Below are positions 6,475 through 13,867 of a stretch of DNA of 22,598 nt, piece by piece (within the stretch, counting starts at the first letter, position 1; each line of letters starts with the position of its first letter). Source of the DNA: JBCCFW01 sp039029535. GTDB taxonomy: Bacteria; Acidobacteriota; JBCCFW01. The notes under the pieces were generated by a model. That model was not told where the DNA came from, ran no database searches, and saw only the letters and a program-made list of their open reading frames with translations. The stretch lies in assembly GCA_039029535.1 (NCBI GenBank), contig JBCCFW010000125.1, positions 1 to 22,598 of the forward strand, in the 5' to 3' direction. A program made the translations under genes and the position numbers.

Positions 6475-7694
6475 AGGCCGGTGAGGAGGTGGCCCATCTT
6501 GTCGCGCTTGGTCTCGAGGTAGGACCGCGAGCGCTCGTGGGGCGTGACCTCAAGGGGCACGCGCTCGACGATCTCGAGCTCGTGGGCCTCGATGGCGACG
6601 AACTTGTGGGGGTTGTTCGTCATGTAGCGGATGCGACGCACGCCGAGGTCCCGGAGGATCTGGGCGCCCGTGCCGTAGTCACGCTTGTCTGGAAGGTGCC
6701 CGAGCTGGACGTTGGCCTCGACGGTGTCGAGCCCCTCGGCGTCCTGGAGCTCGTAGGCCTTGAGCTTCTCGACCAGCCCGATGCCCCGTCCCTCCTGACG
6801 GAGATAGACGATGACCCCGGCGCCCGCCTCGATGATGGCGCGCTTGGCGGCCTCGAGCTGATCGCCGCAGTCGCAGCGGACCGAGCCGAACACGTCGCCC
6901 GTGAGGCACTCGGAGTGGACGCGGACCAGGACGGGTTGCCCGTCGTCGACCTGACCGTGCACGAAGGCCAGGTGGTTCTTCTCGTCGACGAGGCTGTCGT
7001 AGCAGATGACCTGCCAGTCACCCTCCGCCGTCGGCAGGCTGGGCTGCGCGACCCGACGGACCAGCTCGTCGCGGACCATCCGGTACTTGATGAGGTCGGC
7101 GACCGCGAGGACCTTGAGCCCATGCCGCTCGGCGAAGAGCTCGAGGTCGGGCCGACGGGCCATCGAGCCGTCCTCGTTCATGATCTCGCACACCACCCCG
7201 GCGTGGACCGAGCCCGCCAGGCGCGCCAGGTCGACCGCGGCTTCGGTGTGACCGGCCCGACGCAGCACGCCGCCGGGCATCGCCCGGAGCGGGAACACGT
7301 GACCGGGGCGGACCAGGTCGTCGGCGCCCTTGCTGGGGTCCGAAGCCACCTGAATGGTCAGCGCCCGATCGGCCGCGGAGATGCCGGTGGTCGTCCCCTC
7401 GCGAGCCTCGATGGACACGGTGAAGGCCGTGGAGCGCGGCGCGGTGTTGCGGGCGCTCATCATCGGGAGCTCGAGCTCGTCGCAGCGCTCGGCGCTGAGG
7501 CAGAGGCACACCAGGCCACGAGCGTGCGTGACCATGAAGTTCACGGCCGCGGGCGTGACGTGCTCGCTCAGCATGACGAGGTCGCCCTCGTTTTCGCGGT
7601 TCTCGTCGTCGACGACGATGACCATTCGGCCGGCGCGGAGCTCGTCCAGCGCCTCCTCGACGAGACGGACGTGATCGGTGATGGAGGGGCTCAT
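6471..7694 (-). CDS. ribBA: Bifunctional 3,4-dihydroxy-2-butanone-4-phosphate synthase / GTP cyclohydrolase II
   Basis: Makes both riboflavin precursors: ribulose 5-phosphate to DHBP, and GTP to the diaminopyrimidine. The 407-residue product has the usual fusion length. The RibB half (about 1-205) shows DDENRENEGD (29-38), NTAPRSTAFTVSIEA and RAGHTEAAVDL (147-157 region). The RibA half (about 206-405) shows the zinc cluster SECLTGDVFGSVRCDCG (Cys263, Cys274, Cys276), EGRGIGL (301-307), DKRDYGTGAQIL and TNNPHK. It ends KMGHLLTGL, a normal family C-terminus, so it is complete. ATG 7694 has only a weak ribosome-binding site. It follows ribD after 39 bp. Its TAG stop (6473-6471) lies inside the right end of the long inverted-repeat element. 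No ribE or ribH follows. Confidence 0.97.
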   Translation of the reverse strand: MSPSITDHVRLVEEALDELRAGRMVIVVDDENRENEGDLVMLSEHVTPAAVNFMVTHARGLVCLCLSAERCDELELPMMSARNTAPRSTAFTVSIEAREGTTTGISAADRALTIQVASDPSKGADDLVRPGHVFPLRAMPGGVLRRAGHTEAAVDLARLAGSVHAGVVCEIMNEDGSMARRPDLELFAERHGLKVLAVADLIKYRMVRDELVRRVAQPSLPTAEGDWQVICYDSLVDEKNHLAFVHGQVDDGQPVLVRVHSECLTGDVFGSVRCDCGDQLEAAKRAIIEAGAGVIVYLRQEGRGIGLVEKLKAYELQDAEGLDTVEANVQLGHLPDKRDYGTGAQILRDLGVRRIRYMTNNPHKFVAIEAHELEIVERVPLEVTPHERSRSYLETKRDKMGHLLTGL

Positions 7695-7733
7695 GATCGG
7701 CGCTTTCTGGGGACGGGAATCGACGAGATCATG

Positions 7734-8912
7734 TCACGCGGTCGGGTCGGCGGCCGCTAGCTGAACGGGATCGAAGCCCCCGTCACGCCAAGCTTCCAGC
7801 TCGATGTCATGGTCGTGCCGCGACTGTTCCATTCGATGGAAGCGAACGCCGTCGGCGAGGCTCTCCGCCCCGAAGCTCGAGAAGACCGCCGCCGGCCCCG
7901 CTCCACCCAGGACCAGTGGGGCGAGATGGAGCACGAGGCGGTCGACGTGCGGGAGGAAGCGTCCGGCCGTGATGCCGCCTCCCTCCACGAAGAGCTCGAG
8001 GACGTCGCGAGTCTCGAGGGCCGCGAGCAGCGCCGGCAGGTCGAAGCCACCCTCCTCGTCCACGGGCAACGCCAGCAGCTCGGCCCCGGCGGCACGGAGA
8101 CGCTCCCGGGTCCCGGGCTCGGCGTCCTCGGCGTGGACGACCAGCACCGGGCCTCCCGCCTCTCCCTCGTCGGGCTCGGCGAAGAGCCGCGCGGTCGGCG
8201 GGGTCCGGAGCCTCGGGTCCAGCACGACACGCAGGGGGCCATCCGACTCGACGCCGGGCAGCCGCACGGTCAGACGCGGATCGTCGGCCAGGACGGTCCC
8301 GACGCCGACCAGCACGGCCTGCGCGTCCCGGCGTAGCTCGTGCACGCGGCGCCGGGCCGATTCCCCGGTAATCCACTGACTCTCGCCCGACGCGGCCGCG
8401 ACCCGACCGTCGAGGCTGGTCGCGGCCTTGAGCGTGACCAGCGGTCGCCGATGGATCGCCCGGCAGCAGAAGGCCGCGACCACGACCGCCGCCTTCTCGC
8501 GCCAGGGGCTCCCCGCCGGCTCGACGACGACCTCCATTCCCGCCTCGCGCAGGAGCTCGAAGCCCCGTCCCCGGTGACGGGGATCCGGGTCGGGCAGCAA
8601 GGCGACGAGGCGTCGGATGCCGGCGGCCAGCAGGGCGTCGCTACAAGGTGGCGTTCGCCCATGGCTGGAGCAGGGCTCCAGGCTCACGACCACCGTGCCG
8701 CCTCGTGCTCGATCACCGGCGTCCTCGAGGGCGGCCACCTCGGCGTGGTGGCGTCGAGCCAGCACGTGGTAGCCCTCGCCGACGACGGTGCCGGCCTCAT
8801 CGAGGACCAGCGCCCCCACCGGCGGGTTGGGAGCGACGCGGCCAAGCCCACGCTCGGCGAGCTCCAGGACCCGGGCGCGGTGCTCGGGACCGACGACCGG
8901 GCCGCCGGTCAC
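7734..8912 (-). CDS. ribD: Bifunctional riboflavin deaminase/reductase
   Basis: Deaminates the pyrimidine made by RibA and then reduces its ribosyl side chain. It has 392 residues, slightly longer than typical. The deaminase domain (about 10-145) has the zinc ligand motif HAE (56-58) and EPCSSHGRTPPC, with Cys81 and Cys90; APNPPVGAL replaces the common NPNPxVGA. The reductase domain (about 155-370) has VTLKAATSLDGRVA, GESQWITGE, AVLVGVGTVLADDPRLTVR and the glycine-rich LFVEGGG. GTG 8912 overlaps the ftsY stop by 4 bp (GTGA), so translation is probably coupled. It is followed by ribBA. Sitting right after ftsY is less usual than a pure rib operon. Confidence 0.96.
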   Translation of the reverse strand: MTGGPVVGPEHRARVLELAERGLGRVAPNPPVGALVLDEAGTVVGEGYHVLARRHHAEVAALEDAGDRARGGTVVVSLEPCSSHGRTPPCSDALLAAGIRRLVALLPDPDPRHRGRGFELLREAGMEVVVEPAGSPWREKAAVVVAAFCCRAIHRRPLVTLKAATSLDGRVAAASGESQWITGESARRRVHELRRDAQAVLVGVGTVLADDPRLTVRLPGVESDGPLRVVLDPRLRTPPTARLFAEPDEGEAGGPVLVVHAEDAEPGTRERLRAAGAELLALPVDEEGGFDLPALLAALETRDVLELFVEGGGITAGRFLPHVDRLVLHLAPLVLGGAGPAAVFSSFGAESLADGVRFHRMEQSRHDHDIELEAWRDGGFDPVQLAAADPTA

Positions 8913-9835
8913 GACAGGCCGACGGCTTCGGCTCCGAGCAGGCCGTCCACGAAGGCCTCCGGATCGAAGGGCAGCAGGTCGTCGATGCCCTCCCCCACGC
9001 CGACCATGCGGATGGGGAGCTCCAGCTCCGAGGCGATGGCGAAGGCGATGCCGCCCTTGGCGGTGCCGTCGAGCTTGGTGAGGATGACCCCGGTGAGGGG
9101 GATGGCCTTCGAGAACTCGCGCGCCTGAGACAGGCCGTTCTGACCGGTCGTCGCGTCGAGCACGAGCCAGGCTTCGTGGGGCGAGCCGGGCACGAGCCGA
9201 CTGGCGACCCGTCCCATCTTCGCGAGCTCGTCCATGAGGTGCGTCTTGGCCTGGAGTCGACCGGCGGTGTCGACGAGCACGGGAGACTCACCCCGCTGCC
9301 GGGCTCGCTCCAGTCCGTCGTGGAGAACGGAGGCCGGGTCGGCGCCGGGCGCCTGCTTGACCAGCGGCACGCCCGAGCGCTCCGACCACACCCCGAGCTG
9401 GTCGATGGCGGCGGCGCGGAAGGTGTCGCAAGCGACCAGCACCGGGCTCGCGCCGTCGGCCTGGAAGCGCGCGGCCAGCTTGCCGATGGTCGTCGTCTTG
9501 CCCGTGCCGTTGACGCCGACGAAGACGATGACACGCGGACCGTCCGAAGGATGGTTCTCGGGTCGGTCGGGCTTCTTCAGGGAGTCGAGCAGGTTCTTGC
9601 GGAGCCGATCGCGCAGGCCGTCGGCATCCTTCACACGGGCGTCTTTCAGGTCCTTGACGAGCCGCTCGCAGGTCGCGAGACCGACGTCGGACATGAGCAG
9701 GGCGTCCTCGAGATCGTCGAGGGCCGCCTGCTTCCCTCCCAGCCAATCGCCGAGCGAGCCGGTGAGGGCCTGCCGCGTCTTGGAGAGACCGCGCTTGAGA
9801 CGGCCGAAGACGCCGCCGCCACCTTCCTTGCTCAA
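8909..9835 (-). CDS. ftsY: Signal recognition particle receptor FtsY
   Basis: SRP-type GTPase that docks ribosome-nascent-chain complexes at the inner membrane with Ffh and 4.5S RNA. The 308 residues form an NG core without the long acidic A domain of E. coli FtsY. An amphipathic basic N-terminal helix (FGRLKRGLSKTRQAL, 10-24) could bind membrane. GTPase motifs are GVNGTGKTT (107-115), DTFRAAA (137-143), DTAGR (189-193) and TKLDGTAKGG (253-262). The start is TTG 9835: no ATG or GTG lies in frame nearby before residue 48, and the N-terminus from this TTG matches the family. A weak GAGAG precedes it. It begins 7 bp after the TPR gene stop and overlaps ribD by 4 bp. Confidence 0.95.
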   Translation of the reverse strand: MSKEGGGGVFGRLKRGLSKTRQALTGSLGDWLGGKQAALDDLEDALLMSDVGLATCERLVKDLKDARVKDADGLRDRLRKNLLDSLKKPDRPENHPSDGPRVIVFVGVNGTGKTTTIGKLAARFQADGASPVLVACDTFRAAAIDQLGVWSERSGVPLVKQAPGADPASVLHDGLERARQRGESPVLVDTAGRLQAKTHLMDELAKMGRVASRLVPGSPHEAWLVLDATTGQNGLSQAREFSKAIPLTGVILTKLDGTAKGGIAFAIASELELPIRMVGVGEGIDDLLPFDPEAFVDGLLGAEAVGLS

Positions 9836-9842
9836 GCGCTCT

Positions 9843-10673
9843 CTACCGGAAGTGAATCTGCTCGAGCAGCTGCCGGGCCCCGTGGGCGAGCGGGCTGGAC
9901 GGGCTGAGGAAGCGCACCTTGTCGAGGTGCATCCGGGCGCAGGTGACGTCGCCCAGGTTCAGGCAGACGTAGCCGAGGCGGTAGTGGACCTGCGGGTCGT
10001 CGGCCAGGAACTTCGCCGCCCGCTCGAGATGAATGCGGGCCGTGCCGACCTGGCCGACCTGCTCGCAGCAGTCGCCGAGCAGGAAGTGCGCCTTGCCGAA
10101 TTCCTCGTTGATCTCGGTGGCCTTCTCGAGATGCCGGATGGCCTCGTCGCAGCGACCCATCTCGGCAAGCACCTTGCCGATGTTGAAGTGCGCGATCTCC
10201 GGCGTCGGGAAGCTGATGTCGGCCTTGACCGCCTCGAAGGCGGCGAGCGCTTCGTCGTAGCGACCCTGACGCGCGAGGGCGAGGCCCTTCACGTTCCAGG
10301 CCTCGGTGAAGAAGGGATTGCGGTCGAGGGCCCGCTCGGCGAGCCGGATCGCGGCCGCGTGGTCGTTGAGCTCGAGGTGAACGAGGGACAGCACGTAGGC
10401 CGCCTCGTCGTAGTTGGGCTCGAGGTCCAAGGCGATCTCGAGATGCTCGCGTGCCTTGGTGAGCAGGCCTTGCTGGAACCACTGATAGCCGAAGCGGTAG
10501 TTCTCGTAGGCCTTGCGCCAGGTCTCCTCCTCCGTCTGCACCTGCTTCTTGGCCCGCTTGGTGCGGTCCCTCTTGTTGCTCCGACGGTCGGCGTCGGCCG
10601 ACGGCACGGAGCCGAGCAGGAAGAGCACGGCGAGACCGGTCACGAAGATGGGGAGCTGGCGGGAGCGCAACAT
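9843..10673 (-). CDS. Exported tetratricopeptide-repeat protein
   Basis: A 276-residue protein with a signal peptide (about 1-29, ending SADADRR), a short Lys/Arg-rich segment (30-45), then about six consecutive TPR units from residue 58 to the C-terminus. Each shows the usual Gly/Ala-Tyr-Ala-Pro pattern, for example LEIALDLEPNYDEAAYVLS and AERALDRNPFFTEAWNVKG. No lipobox cysteine is visible, so it is probably periplasmic rather than a lipoprotein. It resembles PilF/PilW- or YbgF-like scaffold proteins in architecture only. ATG 10673 has a strong AGGAGG seven bases upstream. It opens the run TPR-ftsY-ribD-ribBA and is separated by 109 bp from the PHP phosphatase gene, where a promoter may lie. 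Partner proteins cannot be told. Confidence 0.88.
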   Translation of the reverse strand: MLRSRQLPIFVTGLAVLFLLGSVPSADADRRSNKRDRTKRAKKQVQTEEETWRKAYENYRFGYQWFQQGLLTKAREHLEIALDLEPNYDEAAYVLSLVHLELNDHAAAIRLAERALDRNPFFTEAWNVKGLALARQGRYDEALAAFEAVKADISFPTPEIAHFNIGKVLAEMGRCDEAIRHLEKATEINEEFGKAHFLLGDCCEQVGQVGTARIHLERAAKFLADDPQVHYRLGYVCLNLGDVTCARMHLDKVRFLSPSSPLAHGARQLLEQIHFR

Positions 10674-10782
10674 TCGAGAGCCTCCTGGAGACGACGCTCG
10701 ACGCGAAGTGTACAGAACACCGCCCGACCCGGACCAGGAACGATCGCCTCGTCCTCAGGGACGCCGGGTCACGGGCCCGGCT

Positions 10783-11586
10783 TCACCGGCGGCCGAAGAC
10801 CCGCGACCAGAGCCCCCGGCGGGGTGGCTGCCACTCCCCTGGGAGAGGTAGCTGGAGGGGGGTCCCGGCGAGCAGCGAGCGGGGGCAGTCCTCGAAGAGG
10901 CGGCGGGCCGTCTCGGGCCCCGCCCGGTCCTCGACGACCGCTCGGGCCTCGGCGAGCGAGGTGGTCCGCCTGACCAGGTCGTGGGCATCGGAGGCCACCA
11001 CGTGGACCCAGCCGATGTCGAGCCAGCTCAGCGCCACCTCCTGACAGTCGGAGCCGAAACGGCCGGCCACCGAGCTGCCGGTGACCTGAGCCAGGGCGCC
11101 GAGGTCGAGGTAGCGTCGGAGCAGCTCGGGCTTTCGCAGGATCTGGGCGTTGCGCTCGGGATGCGCGAGCAGGACGCGATGCCCCGCGACCGCCAGGGCA
11201 TGGAGCGCCTGCTCGACGGCCGAGCTGGGGAAGACGTCGGGGAGCTCCAGCAGCACGCAGTCGCTGCCGCCCAGGGTGAGCAACTCGCCCGAGGCGAGAC
11301 GCTCCACCAGGCCGGCGTCGAGGTGGACCTCCGAGCCGAGCACGACTTCCGGGAGGGTCTCCCCCGCCGCGACGCAGCGGTCGCGCTCAGCGACGAGACG
11401 AGCGTGGGCCTCCTCGAGGACCGGGCGCTGGTTGGGGTAGCGCCCAGGATGCTGATGCGGCGTCGCCGCCAGGACCGTGGTCCCGCCGGCCGCCGACTGA
11501 CGCAGCATCTCGAGGGAGACCTCGAGGTCGGGGGACCCGTCGTCGACACCGGGCAGCACGTGGGAGTGGAGGTCGACCATGGACAT
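10783..11586 (-). CDS. PHP-domain tyrosine-protein phosphatase, CpsB/CapC/YwqE type
   Basis: Metal-dependent PHP-fold phosphatase. Family members remove phosphate from bacterial tyrosine kinases that control capsule or exopolysaccharide export. The 267 residues carry all expected metal-site motifs in order: DLHSHVLPGVDDG (5-17), ATPHQH (41-46), GSEVH (84-88), LLELP, AHPERN (141-146), QVTGSSVAGRFG and ASDAHD (198-203). The C-terminus is Pro/Arg-rich. ATG 11586 and ATG 11580 are both possible; the first starts 5 bp after the gpsA stop. No BY-kinase, Wzz, Wzx or glycan polymerase gene is nearby, so its substrate is not indicated by context. It ends the phospholipid gene run. Confidence 0.9.
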   Translation of the reverse strand: MSMVDLHSHVLPGVDDGSPDLEVSLEMLRQSAAGGTTVLAATPHQHPGRYPNQRPVLEEAHARLVAERDRCVAAGETLPEVVLGSEVHLDAGLVERLASGELLTLGGSDCVLLELPDVFPSSAVEQALHALAVAGHRVLLAHPERNAQILRKPELLRRYLDLGALAQVTGSSVAGRFGSDCQEVALSWLDIGWVHVVASDAHDLVRRTTSLAEARAVVEDRAGPETARRLFEDCPRSLLAGTPLQLPLPGEWQPPRRGLWSRVFGRR

Positions 11587-11591
11587 CGAGC

Positions 11592-12596
11592 TCAGGCTCG
11601 CTCGTCCTTGAGCGAGCGGGTCATGAGGTCGTGGAGGGCATCGCCCGGCGCCTTGGCTCCTTCGAGCACGCGGACGACCGCGGTGCTGATCGGCATCTCG
11701 ACCCCGACACTCTCGGCCAGCTCGACGACCTTGCGGGCAGTGGTGGCTCCTTCGGCCACCTGACCGAGGGCGGCGAGGGCCTGTTCGGTGCTCGCGCCCT
11801 GACCGATGGCCTCACCGAGGCGCCGGTTGCGGGACAGCGGCCCCGTGCAGGTGAGCACGAGGTCCCCGAGACCGGCCAGCCCGGCCATGGTCTCGGGTCG
11901 ACCGCCGAGCGCCGTGGCGAGAGCCGACAGCTCGTGCAGGCCTCGCGTGATGAGCGCTGCCAGCGGGTCGTGACCGAAGCCGCGCCCCGCGAGCAGGCCG
12001 GCCGCGATCGCGATGACGTTCTTCACCGCTCCGCCCAGCTCCACGCCGACGACGTCGTCGCTGGCGTAGGCGCGGAAGCGCGGTCCTGAGAGCTGCTCCT
12101 GGAGACGACGCGCCAGGTCGAGGTCCTCGGAGGCGACCACCACCGCGGTCGGCTGCTCCTCGGCGACCTCCTTCGCAAACGACGGTCCCGACAGCACGGC
12201 GTAACCACCCAGCGCCGGGAGCACCTCGTCGATGACCTGACTCATTCTCAACAGCCGATCACCTTCCAGGCCCTTGCTCGTCGACAGCCAGGAGACTCCG
12301 CGGAGGTCCTGCTCGCGCAGCGCGCGCGCGACTTCCCGCGTGCCGGAGCTCGGCACCGCGGACACGAGGAGCTCGGCTCCGTCGACGGCCGCAGCGAGGT
12401 CGGAGCCCACCTCGATCGACGGGGGCAGCGACATGCCCGGCAGGTAGCGCTCGTCGCTGCGCTTCGCTTGCAGGGCCTCCGCGGCGTCGGGGTTCCGGCA
12501 CCAGAGCTTGACCGGGCAACCCGAACGGGCGATCAGCATGGCCATGGCCGAGCCCCAAGAACCGGCTCCCAGCACCGTCGTCGACAGCTCGCTCAC
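11592..12596 (-). CDS. gpsA: NAD(P)H-dependent glycerol-3-phosphate dehydrogenase
   Basis: Reduces dihydroxyacetone phosphate to sn-glycerol 3-phosphate, the backbone for phospholipids. The 334 residues match family length. The dinucleotide-binding loop is GAGSWG (10-15). STSKGL (106-111), SGPSFAKEVA (137-146), GAVKNV with the catalytic Lys192, LGDLVLTCTG and SRNRR (255-259) are all present. The frame stays open upstream to 13331, but that stretch is antiparallel-independent sequence inside plsY; GTG 12596 gives the family N-terminus and overlaps the plsY stop by 4 bp (GTGA). Position after plsC and plsY means its product feeds the next enzyme encoded in the same transcript. Confidence 0.97.
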   Translation of the reverse strand: MSELSTTVLGAGSWGSAMAMLIARSGCPVKLWCRNPDAAEALQAKRSDERYLPGMSLPPSIEVGSDLAAAVDGAELLVSAVPSSGTREVARALREQDLRGVSWLSTSKGLEGDRLLRMSQVIDEVLPALGGYAVLSGPSFAKEVAEEQPTAVVVASEDLDLARRLQEQLSGPRFRAYASDDVVGVELGGAVKNVIAIAAGLLAGRGFGHDPLAALITRGLHELSALATALGGRPETMAGLAGLGDLVLTCTGPLSRNRRLGEAIGQGASTEQALAALGQVAEGATTARKVVELAESVGVEMPISTAVVRVLEGAKAPGDALHDLMTRSLKDERA

Positions 12597-13222
12597 GATG
12601 CCTGCTCCTCCTTCTCGTCCGACTGGCCGATCTTGGACTCCTCGCCCACGCGCAGCCGTCGGAAGTTGCTCTCGTGACGGATGGTGCACAGCAACGCCGC
12701 CAGCCCCAGCGCGACCGCGACCACCGGCGCCTTCAGCACCGAAGCGGTGACCACGGCGACCCAGGTCGCCAGCACCGAGGCCACCGCGACGTAGCGCGAC
12801 AGCAGCAGGGTCACGATCCACGCCACGGCGAACGCGAGCCCGCACCAGGGCAGGAGGACCACCGTCGCACCGAAGTAGGTCGCGATGCCCTTGCCGCCCC
12901 GTCCCTTCAGCCAGATCGAGAGACAGTGTCCGAACACGGCCCCGGCCCCCGCGACGGCGGCCGGGGCCAGCCCCGCCGCCCAGCCGAGCTCGGCCGAGCG
13001 ACCGAGGAAGAACCAGGCCGGCACGGCGCCCTTGGCCGCGTCGAGGGCGAAGGTCAGCAGGCCCACGTGCATGCCGGCGCTGCGAGCGACGTTGGTCGCG
13101 CCGATGTTGCCCGAGCCCTGGCTGCGCACGTCGCCGGCGCCGAAGAGTCGCGCCAGCAGGAGGCCGAACGGGATGGACCCGAGCAGGTAGCCGAGACCGG
13201 CCGGGATCAGGAATGCGCTCAC
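12593..13222 (-). CDS. plsY: Acyl-phosphate:glycerol-3-phosphate acyltransferase
   Basis: Integral inner-membrane enzyme that transfers an acyl chain from acyl-phosphate to position 1 of glycerol 3-phosphate. The 209 residues contain about five membrane segments. Family signatures are GSIPFG (15-20), GSGNIGATN (36-44), GHCLSIWLKGRGGKG (98-112) and IRHESNFRRL near residue 185. The GHCLSIWLKGRGGKG loop deviates slightly from the common GH-x-F-x-GGKG spacing but keeps the glycines and lysine. GTG 13222 overlaps the plsC stop by 4 bp, and its own stop overlaps the gpsA start by 4 bp. The partner PlsX, which makes acyl-phosphate, is not in the window. Confidence 0.96.
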   Translation of the reverse strand: MSAFLIPAGLGYLLGSIPFGLLLARLFGAGDVRSQGSGNIGATNVARSAGMHVGLLTFALDAAKGAVPAWFFLGRSAELGWAAGLAPAAVAGAGAVFGHCLSIWLKGRGGKGIATYFGATVVLLPWCGLAFAVAWIVTLLLSRYVAVASVLATWVAVVTASVLKAPVVAVALGLAALLCTIRHESNFRRLRVGEESKIGQSDEKEEQAS

Positions 13223-13854
13223 GCGGCCTCCCGAGCTTCCTCGGGGGTGCCCGCCAGCTCGGCGATGCGTCGCATGAGCTCGGTGGTGAAGGCCTGGTCG
13301 GCTTCTCGTCCGGTGAGCCCCGTGCGCTCACTGAAGCTCGCGTGCTCGAGGGGCTCGCCGAAGCACACCTCGACCTTCGTGAGTTGCGGCAGCTTGCCGC
13401 CGATCGGCAGGGCCTCGGCCGTCCCGCGAAGGCCGCAGGGCATCACCGGACAACCGGTGCGACGCGCGAGCAGCGCCACGCCGGAGAGCCCCTCGCGGCT
13501 TTCGCCCTCGGGCACTCGTCCGCCTTCCGGGAAGATGCCGACCACCCGCCCCGCACCGAGCTGCACGAGGGCCGACGCCAGCGCACGACGGCTCCCCTTC
13601 GCGCTGCGATCCACCGGCACCGCCTGCATGCCTCGATAGAACCAGTTGAGCAGGGGAAGCCGCCAGACCTTCTCGTTCATGAGGAAGTGGATCGAGCGCG
13701 GAAAGACCGAGCCGAGCACCGCCGGGTCGAGGAAGGAAACGTGGTTGGCGGCGACGATGAGCGGTCCCGCCGGGACCTGCACGCGGCTGCGACGCAGGCC
13801 GAAAAACGCCAGGAAGACGGGGATGGAGGCGAGACGAACGAGACGGTAGAACAC
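13219..13854 (-). CDS. plsC: 1-acyl-sn-glycerol-3-phosphate acyltransferase
   Basis: Adds the second acyl chain to lysophosphatidic acid, giving phosphatidic acid at the inner membrane. The 211 residues contain the acyltransferase motif NHVSFLDP with His38 and Asp43 (H-X4-D), the substrate-binding motif FPEGGR (108-113) and the PVMPCGLRG block (136-144). The N-terminal 20 residues are hydrophobic and may be a membrane anchor. GTG 13854 lies 13 bp after the stop of the cyclic-nucleotide-domain gene and has no strong ribosome-binding site, so translation may depend on the upstream gene. The stop overlaps plsY by 4 bp. It could use another lysolipid, but the neighbours support phosphatidic acid synthesis. 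Confidence 0.94.
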   Translation of the reverse strand: MFYRLVRLASIPVFLAFFGLRRSRVQVPAGPLIVAANHVSFLDPAVLGSVFPRSIHFLMNEKVWRLPLLNWFYRGMQAVPVDRSAKGSRRALASALVQLGAGRVVGIFPEGGRVPEGESREGLSGVALLARRTGCPVMPCGLRGTAEALPIGGKLPQLTKVEVCFGEPLEHASFSERTGLTGREADQAFTTELMRRIAELAGTPEEAREAA

Positions 13855-13867
13855 GACCGGGCGGTGC

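Noticed and set aside
6209..6484. Plus-strand 91-codon frame, and the minus 6173-6553 frame
   Set aside because: Both are largely made of the inverted-repeat element and the end of ribBA; neither has family features or a good start.
7695..7733. FMN riboswitch for the rib genes
   Set aside because: The ribD-ribBA gap is only 39 bp and ribD overlaps ftsY, so there is no room for the RFN structure.
10707..10712. TACACT (minus strand) as a -10 box before the TPR gene
   Set aside because: Reasonable place in the 109-bp gap but no matching -35; too weak to list as a feature.
12597..13331. N-terminal extension of gpsA in the same open frame
   Set aside because: It lies in another frame of plsY and gives Arg/Gly-rich sequence; GpsA begins at GTG 12596 with its Rossmann loop.
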